The notes under the pieces are model-generated. The model was not told the DNA's origin. It worked only from the letters and a program-made list of their open reading frames with translations, and did no database searches. 64,000 nucleotides of DNA from Gemmatimonadota bacterium (lineage in GTDB: Bacteria; Gemmatimonadota; Gemmatimonadetes; Gemmatimonadales; GWC2-71-9), in NCBI GenBank assembly GCA_003221895.1, contig QHUJ01000112.1, positions 1-64,000 on the forward strand, given 5' to 3'. This document shows positions 33,967 through 42,975 of the stretch, in pieces; within the stretch, counting starts at the first letter, position 1, and every line of letters starts with the position of its first letter. A program made the position numbers and the translations under genes.

Positions 33967-35709
33967 GTGACGCCCGTCACCAATGTGAGCGTCGCGACCT
34001 CCCAGACGCCCTCCGCGGCGCTGCTGGACGACGCGTTACGTGCCCTCGAACCGGCATTCCGGCTCGACAACCTCGTCGCGCTGTCGCCGGACCGGGCCCT
34101 GTATCACGCCTGGGATCGCGTCCTGAAGCGCCCCGTCGCCATTCGGCTCCATCTCACGCCCGGCACGCCCAGCCGGGCGTGGTTCATGCGCGAAACCGAG
34201 ACGCTCGCCGCACTCGACCATCCTACGATCCGCCACGCCTACGCCGCCGGCGAGATCGGCACGTTCGCCTACCGGACGGCCAACTGGATCGAAGGAGAGA
34301 GTCTCGCCGATGCGCTGCGCCGCGGACCGCGGCCCATTCCGCAGTGCATGTCGCTGATCCGCGATTTGCTGTCGGCGCTGGAGCACGCGCACGCGCGCGG
34401 CATCATCATGCGGCGCATCGTCCCAACGACCCTGATGATCAATACCGGCGGTCAGGGCGTCATCACCGATCTGCGTTATTCCAACTGGTGCCTCCCGTAT
34501 CTCGAGCCCCTCGCGGCGGCTGATGCGACGCTCGCCTACATGGCCCCTGAAGTCCGCGCCGGCGATCCGGGCGAGCCGGCGAGTGACGTCTACACGGTGA
34601 CCGCGAACATCTACGCCGCGCTCACCGGCACCCTGCCCGATCTTGATCCTGCGGGCATCGTGCCGCCGCGCCAGGTCCGCGCCGCGATTCCCGCCGCAGT
34701 CGAGCGCGTGATCGCCCGCGGGCTTTCCGCAGCTCCGAAGGAGCGCTACTACACCGCCACCGAGATGATGGAAGACTTCGTCAGCGACGCGGGCACATTC
34801 CAGGTGCCTGCCGCAGCGCCCACCGTGACGGAAAAGGGCTTCGAGCGGCGACTGCGGCGCGCCCTGGGCGACGACTACGAGCTGCTCGAGGAGATCGGCA
34901 GCGGTGGCTTCGGGCGCGTGTATCGCGCGCGCGACCTCGCGCTCGAACGGGACGTGGCGATCAAGGTCCTGCATCCCGCGCTCATCTCCGATCCCGGTGT
35001 CATGGAGCGTTTCCGGCGCGAGGCCCAGCTCGCGGCGCGGCTCCGCCATCCGAACATCGTCAGCATCTACGACATCATGGGACGCGCCGGCCTGACATGG
35101 TACTCGATGGAGTTCGTGCCGGGATCGAATCTGGCGCAGGTCGTGCAGCGCCACGGCAATTTCTCGCTGGAGCAAACCGAGCGCCTGCTGACCGAAGGCC
35201 TCTCCGCGCTGGAGCACGCGCACAGCGTCGGACTCATTCACCGCGACCTGAAGCCGGAGAACATGCTGATCGAGCCCGATGGGCGGCTGCGCATCACTGA
35301 CTTCGGACTGGCGCTGGCGCTGCGCGCCGGGGCGCGGTTCGGCGGCGCGACGTCGCGGAGCGGCACACCGCAGTTCGCGGCGCCCGAGCAGCTGCTCGGT
35401 GAGCGCGTGGATCAGCGCACCGATCTCTACTCGATGGCGGCAGTGGCGTACTTCTCACTCGCAGGCCACCCGCCCTTCACCGGGAAGACACCAGAGCAGA
35501 TTCTGGCCAAGCAGACGACGGATGATCTCCCACCCCTGAGCAGCGAACGCCGGGACGTCCCACGCGAGCTCGAGGACGTGTTGCGGCGCGCGTTGCGCAG
35601 CGATCCCGCCGAGCGGTTCCATTCGGCGGGCGCGTTCAGCGCCGCGGTGCGTGGTGCGCTCGGTGGCTTTTTGCGACGTTTGGCAGCGCTGTTTCGCCCC
35701 GAGAGTTAG
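33967..35709 (+). CDS. Tandem pseudokinase-Ser/Thr protein kinase
   Basis: 580 residues from the GTG at 33967 (another GTG at 33931 is possible; neither has a good ribosome-binding site). The first kinase fold (about 25-265) has lost key residues: the beta-3 lysine is Arg (VAIRLH), HRDLKPEN is replaced by MRRIVPTT and DFG by DLR. The second (about 302-560) is intact: GSGGFG loop 311-316, Lys333, HRDLKPEN at 425-432, DFG at 445-447, and APEQ. It ends in a basic, partly hydrophobic tail (FLRRLAALFRPES) without a transmembrane sensor domain. A regulatory pseudokinase controlling a Hanks-type kinase in cis is the likely design. Confidence 0.85.
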   Translation: MTPVTNVSVATSQTPSAALLDDALRALEPAFRLDNLVALSPDRALYHAWDRVLKRPVAIRLHLTPGTPSRAWFMRETETLAALDHPTIRHAYAAGEIGTFAYRTANWIEGESLADALRRGPRPIPQCMSLIRDLLSALEHAHARGIIMRRIVPTTLMINTGGQGVITDLRYSNWCLPYLEPLAAADATLAYMAPEVRAGDPGEPASDVYTVTANIYAALTGTLPDLDPAGIVPPRQVRAAIPAAVERVIARGLSAAPKERYYTATEMMEDFVSDAGTFQVPAAAPTVTEKGFERRLRRALGDDYELLEEIGSGGFGRVYRARDLALERDVAIKVLHPALISDPGVMERFRREAQLAARLRHPNIVSIYDIMGRAGLTWYSMEFVPGSNLAQVVQRHGNFSLEQTERLLTEGLSALEHAHSVGLIHRDLKPENMLIEPDGRLRITDFGLALALRAGARFGGATSRSGTPQFAAPEQLLGERVDQRTDLYSMAAVAYFSLAGHPPFTGKTPEQILAKQTTDDLPPLSSERRDVPRELEDVLRRALRSDPAERFHSAGAFSAAVRGALGGFLRRLAALFRPES

Positions 35710-35781
35710 TCCACCTTCTCACGATCTGGCGATCTGCGGATCGTGGGGTGATGTTGGAAGCTCACCAGTCCGGAGCGATCG

Positions 35782-36192
35782 ATGCGCCTGCGTTACGGTT
35801 TGTGCCTCGCGTTCACCGTCGCGTGCGGATCCGCCACTTCCTCCTCCAACAACCCTTCACCGCCGCCCCCACCGGGGCCGACGCCTCCACCGCCCCCGCC
35901 CTCTGGCTCGGTGGCGGTCAAGATCACGAATTACAGCTTTTCACCTGATACCACGAGCATTTCCGTCGGCCAGTCGGTGCGGTGGACCAACAATGATGGC
36001 GTCTCACACTCGGTGACGTCGGATACGGGTAGCACACTCAACAGCGGCGCCATCGCCGGTACGGGCACGGACTCCTACGGTAATCCAACGGGTGGGGGAA
36101 ACTACACGAAGGCGTTCTTCACCAAAGGAACCTTGCTCTATCACTGCTCGATTCACCCGACGACCATGCAAGGCGTGGTGATCGTCAATTAG
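35782..36192 (+). CDS. Plastocyanin-like cupredoxin lipoprotein
   Basis: 136 residues. Lipobox FTVAC places Cys15 as anchor, then a Ser/Asn and Pro-rich spacer (about 17-43) and a cupredoxin domain. The type-1 copper ligands are visible: His in SHSV (about residue 75) and the C-terminal YHCSIHPTTM giving Cys, His and Met. It would carry single electrons at the cell surface or periplasm. Monocistronic; stop is 6 bases from the convergent ABC permease stop. Confidence 0.85.
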   Translation: MRLRYGLCLAFTVACGSATSSSNNPSPPPPPGPTPPPPPPSGSVAVKITNYSFSPDTTSISVGQSVRWTNNDGVSHSVTSDTGSTLNSGAIAGTGTDSYGNPTGGGNYTKAFFTKGTLLYHCSIHPTTMQGVVIVN

Positions 36193-36198
36193 AGCTGG

Positions 36199-37215
36199 TT
36201 AGCGCCAGCGGAAGATCCGCAGCGCGACGACGAAACTGACCGCGCCCCACGCCGCGACGATCGCGAGTGGGGCGCCGAGCGTGGTGAGTGCCGCGCCGTC
36301 GATCATCACGGCGCGCAATGCGTCGTTCAACGCGGTCAGCGGTAATGCTTTCACGAACGGGATCATCGCATCGGGAAAGCGGGAATAGGCAAAGAACGTC
36401 CCCGACAGGATCCACATCGGCAGCATCACGAGGTTCATCAACCCCGACACGCCCTCGATCGTCTTGGCCCTGCTCGCGACGAGCAATCCAAGTCCCGCGA
36501 ACGCGAAGGCACCGAGGATCGTGATGCCGGCCAGCGTGAAAAACGATCCGCGGACGGCGACACCGAACAACAGCCAGCCGAATCCGACGAGCGCCACCAC
36601 CTCGAGAATCAGGAACACGAGCCGCGACAGAATGAAGCTCAAGAGATAATGACTGCGCCGCATCGGCGTCGCCATGTAGCGCTTGAGCAGCTTTTTCTGG
36701 CGCGCCTGCACGACCGAAAACCCCACTCCCCAGATCCCGCTGCCCAGCAGGTTCATGCCGAGCAATCCCGGGATGAGGAAATCGATATAGCGGGAGCCCG
36801 GCGCCGTGGTGCGATCGTCGCGAATCGCGACTGGATCCTTCCGGCCGCGCGCGCGCTGGAGTACCTCGTCCACCTCGAGCCGCGCGAGGCCGCTCTCGGT
36901 GCGGGTCGAGTCGTAGCGGTAGACGATCGGATCACCCGGGAGTACGAGGAGCGCGACCCGCCCGGTGCGCAGCCTCAACCGGCCGGTTGCCGTGTCGAGC
37001 ACGCTCGCCACGACCCTCGGCGACGAATCGAGTGTCGCTGCGAGGACGCTGTCGCCCGGCCCCGGCATGACACCCACCTGCAGTTGTCCGGGACCGGTGT
37101 TGCGGAACGCGAGGCCGAGCGCGAACGCGAGCACGATGGGGAAACCGAAGACCCAGAACACCGCTTCGGGCTCGCGGTAGAACTCGCGCATGCGCGCGAG
37201 CGCCAGCTGGAACAT
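36199..37215 (-). CDS. ABC-2 type transporter permease
   Basis: 338 residues from the ATG at 37215, seven bases after the ATPase stop; MFQLALARMREFYREPEAVFWVFGFP is a typical start of this family. One N-terminal helix, a large extracytoplasmic domain (about 45-165) and five C-terminal helices match drug/lipid-type ABC-2 exporters (PF12698). Pairs with the ATPase encoded just upstream. Substrate unknown. Confidence 0.85.
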   Translation of the reverse strand: MFQLALARMREFYREPEAVFWVFGFPIVLAFALGLAFRNTGPGQLQVGVMPGPGDSVLAATLDSSPRVVASVLDTATGRLRLRTGRVALLVLPGDPIVYRYDSTRTESGLARLEVDEVLQRARGRKDPVAIRDDRTTAPGSRYIDFLIPGLLGMNLLGSGIWGVGFSVVQARQKKLLKRYMATPMRRSHYLLSFILSRLVFLILEVVALVGFGWLLFGVAVRGSFFTLAGITILGAFAFAGLGLLVASRAKTIEGVSGLMNLVMLPMWILSGTFFAYSRFPDAMIPFVKALPLTALNDALRAVMIDGAALTTLGAPLAIVAAWGAVSFVVALRIFRWR

Positions 37216-37222
37216 CGGATGC

Positions 37223-38107
37223 TCACGTATCACGGAGCTGCCGTCCGGTGAGCGCGACGAAGACATCGTCCAGGGTCGCATGATGGGTGGTGAGCGAAGC
37301 CAGCTCGAGAGTGCGTCGCTGCAGCTCCGCCAGCAGGGCTGGCAGCGTGCGGTGCAGCTCGGTCACGGTCAACGACAGGCCCACCCCCGCCCGGACTGCG
37401 GTGACACCAGTCATACCGCGCAACATGTCCATCAGACCGTCCGGCACCGCGTCGCTGAGCGAGAACTCCACCACGTGCTCGGCGCCGAGCGTGGCGATCA
37501 ACTCCCGCGGCGTGCCGAGCGCGATCACGGTGCCGTGATCCATGATCGCCACGCGGTCGCACAAACGCTCGGCTTCTTCCATGTAATGCGTCGTCAGCAG
37601 CACCGTCCCGCCGGCCGCACGGAAGCGCCGGATGATCTCCCACAGCTGGCGCCGCGATTGCGGATCGAGCCCCGTCGTCGGCTCGTCCAGAAACAGCAGC
37701 TCGGGCTTGCTGACGAGGGCGCAGGCGACGGCGAGCCGCTGCTTCTGCCCGCCCGACAGCGTCACAACCCGCGCCTTCCTTTTTTCCTCCAGCTCGACGA
37801 GCGCGAGGACCTCGTCCACCGTGTGCGACTGTTTATAGAAGGAGCGAAACAACGCCAGCGTCTCGGTGACAGTGAGCTTGTCGGCGAGCTGCGTCTCCTG
37901 CAGCTGAATGCCGAGGCGCTCGCGCAGTGCGCGCCCGGCTGCACCTTCCCGCCATGGCGTCCCGAGGATCTCGACGTCCCCGCTGTCGGGAAGGGTGAGG
38001 CCCTCGAGGATTTCGATGGTTGTGGTCTTGCCGGCGCCGTTGGGACCGAGCAGACCGAAGCACTCGCCGGCACCGACGGTGAGATCCAATCCCTTGACCG
38101 CGACCAC
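37223..38107 (-). CDS. ABC-2 type transporter ATP-binding protein
   Basis: 294 residues from the GTG at 38107. Walker A GPNGAGKTT at 21-29, signature LSGGQKQR near 122, Walker B LLFLDEPTTGLDP near 142 and the switch His in LTTHYMEE are intact; the DrrA-like C-terminal domain follows. The frame is open for about 17 more codons upstream and encodes the expected first strand (AISCRALTKRFGD), but with no ATG, GTG or TTG there. Either a rare start is used or the first strand is missing. Partner of the permease at 36199. Confidence 0.9.
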   Translation of the reverse strand: MVAVKGLDLTVGAGECFGLLGPNGAGKTTTIEILEGLTLPDSGDVEILGTPWREGAAGRALRERLGIQLQETQLADKLTVTETLALFRSFYKQSHTVDEVLALVELEEKRKARVVTLSGGQKQRLAVACALVSKPELLFLDEPTTGLDPQSRRQLWEIIRRFRAAGGTVLLTTHYMEEAERLCDRVAIMDHGTVIALGTPRELIATLGAEHVVEFSLSDAVPDGLMDMLRGMTGVTAVRAGVGLSLTVTELHRTLPALLAELQRRTLELASLTTHHATLDDVFVALTGRQLRDT

Positions 38108-38145
38108 GTCTCCGAAGCGCTTAGTGAGGGCGCGGCAGCTGATGG

Positions 38146-38529
38146 CTACGATTTGTGGGTCTCTTTGTCTTTTTCTGGAGGAGCTTCGTGCGCCATCTTC
38201 AGCGCCTGTTCGAGCTGCATGGCCATGCTGTTCATGCCTTCATGCAGCGCGCGCACCTTCATCATGAGGCCGGTGCCTGCGCGACCGGCAATCATGGCGA
38301 GTGAGCCGGCGACATCGGGCAGCGTGCCGAGATTTGCCGTCAACCCGCGCTGGCGCATGTGCGAGAGCTCACGCGCGATGTTGCTGCAGATCCCGTTGAT
38401 GATGCTGAGTTTCGCGGCCCGGTTGGATTCCAACTCGGCGATCAGCTTCCTCACCTTATCCACAGTGCGCACGTAATGCTGCAGCTCCTCGATGCGCCGG
38501 ATCTGGGTCGCGGACTGCTTTTGAGCCAC
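38146..38529 (-). CDS. Small helical protein of unknown function
   Basis: 127 residues, soluble and almost entirely helical: an N-terminal coiled-coil-like stretch (RRIEELQHYVRTVDKVRKLIAELESNRA), then a Gly-rich turn and a second helical part ending in a charged tail. No family is recognised. It lies between the phosphatase-like gene (gap of 3 bases) and the ABC ATPase, so it is in the same transcript. Confidence 0.65.
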   Translation of the reverse strand: MAQKQSATQIRRIEELQHYVRTVDKVRKLIAELESNRAAKLSIINGICSNIARELSHMRQRGLTANLGTLPDVAGSLAMIAGRAGTGLMMKVRALHEGMNSMAMQLEQALKMAHEAPPEKDKETHKS

Positions 38530-38532
38530 CGG

Positions 38533-40107
38533 TCAATTCCTGGGCAGCAGCGCGTCGGTCCGGGCGTGCCCGTCCACCAGCGACAGCGGCGACACGCCGA
38601 GCAGCACGGCCAGCGTCGGCCCGATATCTACGGTGTTGATGCGGCCGGCGTACATTCCGCGCTTCACGCCACGGCCCCAGAAGATGATCGGCACGTGCGC
38701 ATCATCGTCGGATGGCTGGCCGTGCATCGCGATCGGGACGTTGGGAATGTCCCAGACAGAGCCCGGTTGTAGACTCACGAGCACGGCGACCCCCGCGTCG
38801 GGCGTCAACTGATGCAGCCAGCGGCGCGCGGTCGGGTCGGACGCCGTGTCGGCGCGCACCAGGTCCGCCGTCTTGATCACGCGCGCCACGCCCGGCACAC
38901 GCTGGATCCGCGCGCTGACCGCGTCCAGGATGCTGTCGGTCCTCATGCCCATCGCGGCGAAGCGCCCGTTGTCCTGCAGGAACAACATCCCCGTGTCGAA
39001 GTCGAGCCACTGGCGCGACGTTCCCGCGACCGCGTCGAGATCGTGATTCACGGCCGTGATCAGCGTGTCGAGTAGCACGCGATAGGCGGGAGCACCAGTC
39101 CTCGCGCGCGTTCGCTCGGGGTACGACGTGACACCGTGATCGGCCGTCAGGACGACGACGACATTGTCCTTGCCGACGCGGTCCGTCACGCGTTTGAGGA
39201 ACCAGCCGAGGTAGTGGTCGAGCCGCAGGATCTGATCGTGGATTTCGCGCGAGTCAGGTCCAAACGCGTGACCGACCGCGTCGGTCGTCGATAGACTGAC
39301 GGCGAGGATGTCCGTCCCCTTGCGACCGAGCTTCAGCGCTTCAAAGCCTTCCACTGCGAACAACAGCGTAAGCGAATCCATCGCGGGCTCACCGGCGATC
39401 ACGGCGGCCGCGCTCACGCTGTCCGCCGGCAGCCGATGCGGGAAGACGAGGTCGCTGCCGCCGTTCTCCCATACCTCGCTGTCCGGCTCTTTGTAGGCGC
39501 TATCGGGGAGCAGCAGCGTCCAGGTCGTGCTGGCGGCCTTGAAGGGCAGCCGGCGCGCGTTGAATGCCTGCACCCAGGTTGGCAGCGTGTCGGCGTAGTA
39601 CTTGCTCGTCGTGAACAGGGGCGCCTGATACCAGTACACCTGCTCCTTCGCCCGTCCGAGCGGGAGAATCGCGCCGCGATCTTTGCGGCTCACCGAGAGC
39701 GCGCGTGCCGTGGGGTCGACGGCTTTCAGCCAGTCGAAGAGCGTCGTGCCGCGAAAGCGCCGCGGCGACGCGCCCGGTCCCGCGATTCCGAGCAGCGGAG
39801 CGAGGGTATCCTGGACACCCAGCAAGTTGCGAATGATTCCCGTGTGCGCAGGCCACATCCCCGAGAGAATCGTCGAATGCCCGGGCGCCGTCTCGGTGAC
39901 CGCGTGGTCCTGGTAGGCCTCGGTGAAGAACGCCCCTTCGTTCGCTAGCTGCGCCAATCCGCCCGATAACTGGCTCTTCCAGCGGCTGAAGTAGTCGGGC
40001 CGCAGCTGATCGACCGTGATGACGAGGACGAGCTTCGGCCGGGGAGGTGGCGGATCCGCGGGTGCGAGACAATGCGCGAGCAACGTGACGACAGCGACGA
40101 TGTTCAT
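38533..40107 (-). CDS. Secreted alkaline phosphatase-superfamily phosphodiesterase
   Basis: 524 residues with a short signal peptide. The alkaline-phosphatase fold is clear: metal-binding Asp33 (ITVDQLRPDYF), nucleophile Thr73 in TETAPGHSTILSG, later GHAFGPDSREIHDQILRLD and TADHGVTSYPE with the second metal ligands, and the terminal HGQPSDDDAHVPIIFWG. Close in pattern to PafA-like phosphatases and type I phosphodiesterases. Acts in the periplasm on phosphate mono- or diesters. Follows the MFS gene with a 19-base gap. Confidence 0.85.
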   Translation of the reverse strand: MNIVAVVTLLAHCLAPADPPPPRPKLVLVITVDQLRPDYFSRWKSQLSGGLAQLANEGAFFTEAYQDHAVTETAPGHSTILSGMWPAHTGIIRNLLGVQDTLAPLLGIAGPGASPRRFRGTTLFDWLKAVDPTARALSVSRKDRGAILPLGRAKEQVYWYQAPLFTTSKYYADTLPTWVQAFNARRLPFKAASTTWTLLLPDSAYKEPDSEVWENGGSDLVFPHRLPADSVSAAAVIAGEPAMDSLTLLFAVEGFEALKLGRKGTDILAVSLSTTDAVGHAFGPDSREIHDQILRLDHYLGWFLKRVTDRVGKDNVVVVLTADHGVTSYPERTRARTGAPAYRVLLDTLITAVNHDLDAVAGTSRQWLDFDTGMLFLQDNGRFAAMGMRTDSILDAVSARIQRVPGVARVIKTADLVRADTASDPTARRWLHQLTPDAGVAVLVSLQPGSVWDIPNVPIAMHGQPSDDDAHVPIIFWGRGVKRGMYAGRINTVDIGPTLAVLLGVSPLSLVDGHARTDALLPRN

Positions 40108-40126
40108 CGCCCCAAAGTAGCGGCTT

Positions 40127-41350
40127 TCAGGTGCTCACCGCCACAGGTGTCGGGGTGTCCTCGCGGATTAGCAACGTGAGATACATGACGGACACGATGA
40201 TCGCCGCTGAGATATAGAACGGGACATGCTGACCCAGTAACTGGTAGGACGCACCCGCATACACAGGTCCCAGGATCGCGGCAACGCCCCGATAGGTCTG
40301 CTGTACGCCCAACGTGACGCCGATCTCGTCGTGATGCGCCTTATGACTCACCAACGCAGAGTTGGCCGGGAAGAGGAGCGCGGTGCCAAGCGGCAGCAGG
40401 ACTTGGGCGCCGATAAAGAGCGGGAGCGAGGTCGCGAGCGGCACGAGGATGAATCCCGCGAAGAGCAGGAGAATTCCCACCTGCATCGTGCGCACTTCGC
40501 CGAGGCGGGCGTTGAACCAACCGACGGGCCCGATCCGCATCAATACGCCGACTGCGCCGAAGATCATGAAGAAGAACCCGATCTGATCGGCCGTAATCCC
40601 GAATCTGTCGTGCAGGTAGAGCGAGAATATCGGCGGCAGAGCGTTGAACGCGAGCATCGCGAGCGCATAGATCCAGATCAGCAGCGAAACCGGTCGGGTC
40701 GGATCGGCGACTACACGGACCGCCGGTTGGACGACGTTGCGCACGGCTTCGCCGAGGGTAATCGAGCCACGCGGTGCATCGGTTGCGGTCCTGGTCACGC
40801 CGGCCTGCGCCCAGCGCGACTCAGGCAACCACTTCCACGCGAAGGCGACGTTGATGAGCACCAGTGCGCTCGCGAACAGGCCCGGAGCGGCATCGCCGAA
40901 GCGGTGCATGAACGATCCCAGTGCCGGACCGATGATGACGCCCGCGCTGGTGGCCGCCGAGAGCCATCCCAGCGCCTTTGCGCGCTCCCGCGGCAACATC
41001 GTGTCGACCACGTAGGCCTGGACCACGCCCGTCGTTCCGCCACCGAGTCCCTGCACAAATCGGGACACGAACAGCAGCCAGACTGTATGCGCGAATCCGA
41101 AGACGACGTACGCGAACGCGGACGCTCCGAGACCCACGAGCAGCGCCGGCCGCCGGCCATAGCGATCGGAGACGAACCCCCAGACGGGCGAGGAGACCAG
41201 CTGCGCGATGGGAAATGACGCCGCCAGTAGACCCACGGTAGTCGCGGTCGCTTTGAGATTCACCGCATAGAGCGGCAGCAGGGGCCAGATGATCATCAGG
41301 CCCATCATGTCGACGAAGGCCACGAGCATCAGAACCGACAGCCGCTTCAT
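40127..41350 (-). CDS. MFS transporter (drug-efflux type)
   Basis: 407 residues, twelve hydrophobic helices. The loop motif GFVSDRYGRRPALLVG after helix 2 and PRERAKALGWLSAATSAGVIIGPALGSFMHRFG after helix 4-5 (antiporter motif C) point to a proton-driven drug or metabolite exporter of the DHA1/TetA type. ATG overlaps the permease stop by four bases, which puts it in the same transcript as the iron transporter. Substrate unknown; a siderophore or metal-complex exporter would fit the context. Confidence 0.85.
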   Translation of the reverse strand: MKRLSVLMLVAFVDMMGLMIIWPLLPLYAVNLKATATTVGLLAASFPIAQLVSSPVWGFVSDRYGRRPALLVGLGASAFAYVVFGFAHTVWLLFVSRFVQGLGGGTTGVVQAYVVDTMLPRERAKALGWLSAATSAGVIIGPALGSFMHRFGDAAPGLFASALVLINVAFAWKWLPESRWAQAGVTRTATDAPRGSITLGEAVRNVVQPAVRVVADPTRPVSLLIWIYALAMLAFNALPPIFSLYLHDRFGITADQIGFFFMIFGAVGVLMRIGPVGWFNARLGEVRTMQVGILLLFAGFILVPLATSLPLFIGAQVLLPLGTALLFPANSALVSHKAHHDEIGVTLGVQQTYRGVAAILGPVYAGASYQLLGQHVPFYISAAIIVSVMYLTLLIREDTPTPVAVST

Positions 41351-42975
41351 CGTCTTGCCCCCACACCGAGGACGACCGCACTCACGATCATCAGCACCAC
41401 GCCGAACGCCGCAGCCACGCCGGTCTCGGCGAGCCGCAGGCTCGACAGGATTTCGATCGAGATGGGGCGGGTTTCATACGTATACAGCACGATCGAGGCC
41501 ACGATATCGCCGAGGGCCGCAACGAATGCAAGGCTGGCTCCCGCCGCGAGGCCCGGGCGCAATTGCGGCAACGTCACGCGCGCGAGTGTGCGCCAGCGGC
41601 CGGCCCCCAGGCTCGCGGCCGCCTCTTCCAGCGACGGATCGAGCTGGCGATAGGCCGCGAGCAGACCGCGGCCGGTGAGCGGCAACGCGCGCACCAGATA
41701 CGCGAGCGGCAGAATGACGGCGGTGCCGACGAGCACGAACCGCAGCTGCAACGGTGCGTTGGTGCTGAACGCGATCGCCAGCGCAATCGCGAACACCGTT
41801 CCGGGAAGCGCCCAGGGCAGCACGAGCAGTCCTTCGATCACGCGGCGCAGGGCCACGCGCTGGCGCACGACGAGCCACCCCGCGACGAGCGCGAGCAGCA
41901 CCGCGGCGGCGGTGCTGGCGCTCGCCATCCACAGCGAATTGAGCAGCGGCCGAAGTCGCTCCGCTTCCGAAAAGAGACGGCGATAATTGTCGAAGTTGAT
42001 CACCGGTGGCAGGATTTCCGTGGTCCAGGCGCCGTACGGCACGAGCGAGACGAGCCCCAGCGTGAGGTGCGGCAACAGCAGCAGCACCGCGAGACCCCAG
42101 CCCGCGATCGTCGTGAGCCGCCGCACCCCGGCGCGGCGGATGGGGCGCGGGCGCGGCGCGATCCCCTTGCCCAGCGCGACGAGAATGTCGTTGCCTTCCG
42201 TGCGCCGCAGAATCAGCAGCGCGACGACCGCGACACTGGCGAGCACTACGGTCTCGACCATGGCCAGCGGCAGGTCGCCGTTCAATTTCGTCGCCACGAT
42301 CTGCGTGGTCATCACGCGGAAGCCGCCGCCAAAGATGTACGGCGCGCTGAACGAGCCCAGGGAGGTCATGAACGTGAGGATGGCCGCGCCCGCCAGCGAG
42401 GGCCGGAGCAACGGGACCACGACGCGCCACAGCGTGCCCCGGCGATCGGCGCCGAGTGCCTGCGCGGCTTCCAGCATGGAGACGTCGAGCCGCGCGAGCC
42501 CGGCGCGCGTGAACAGGTAGAAGTACACGTACATCGAGTACGCGTGGACCAGCAGAATCGCGAGCGGGCCCTGCAGTCGCCACGGCGCTTGCTCGAGCTT
42601 GAAGAGCGCCTGGATCGCGCGCGCCACGAACCCCGATTCGCCATACAGGAAGAGAAACGCGATCACGCCGACGAGCGGTGGCAGCACCACGGGAAGCGCG
42701 ATGAGGGCCCCCAGCGTCTTGCGGCCGGGGAAATCGAACCACTCGAACAGAAAGGCGAGCGGAATACCGATGGCGGCGGCCAGCACGACGCTCGCGAGCG
42801 ATATCCAGAGGCTCGCCCACAGCGCCGCCCATTCGCCCGGACGCGTCAGGAAGTCGTGCCATGCGGTACCGTTTGCCGCCTCCGCTCCCACGACGGCGAT
42901 CGGGTACAGCACGAACCACGCCAGGAGCAACGTAAGGGCGATGGCGACGGCGAGCGTCCACCGGGCGCGGCTCAT
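41347..42975 (-). CDS. Iron(III)-type ABC transporter permease (FbpB-like, duplicated)
   Basis: 542 residues with about twelve helices in two homologous halves, each holding an EAA-like loop (EAAQALGADRRGTLWRVVVPLLRPS near 190 and EEAASLGAGRWRTLARVTLPQLRP near 470). This internal duplication is typical of FbpB/AfuB and ThiP permeases for Fe(III), thiamine or 2-aminoethylphosphonate. With a matching ATPase and binding protein it forms a complete importer. Overlaps both neighbours by four bases. Confidence 0.88.
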   Translation of the reverse strand: MSRARWTLAVAIALTLLLAWFVLYPIAVVGAEAANGTAWHDFLTRPGEWAALWASLWISLASVVLAAAIGIPLAFLFEWFDFPGRKTLGALIALPVVLPPLVGVIAFLFLYGESGFVARAIQALFKLEQAPWRLQGPLAILLVHAYSMYVYFYLFTRAGLARLDVSMLEAAQALGADRRGTLWRVVVPLLRPSLAGAAILTFMTSLGSFSAPYIFGGGFRVMTTQIVATKLNGDLPLAMVETVVLASVAVVALLILRRTEGNDILVALGKGIAPRPRPIRRAGVRRLTTIAGWGLAVLLLLPHLTLGLVSLVPYGAWTTEILPPVINFDNYRRLFSEAERLRPLLNSLWMASASTAAAVLLALVAGWLVVRQRVALRRVIEGLLVLPWALPGTVFAIALAIAFSTNAPLQLRFVLVGTAVILPLAYLVRALPLTGRGLLAAYRQLDPSLEEAAASLGAGRWRTLARVTLPQLRPGLAAGASLAFVAALGDIVASIVLYTYETRPISIEILSSLRLAETGVAAAFGVVLMIVSAVVLGVGARR

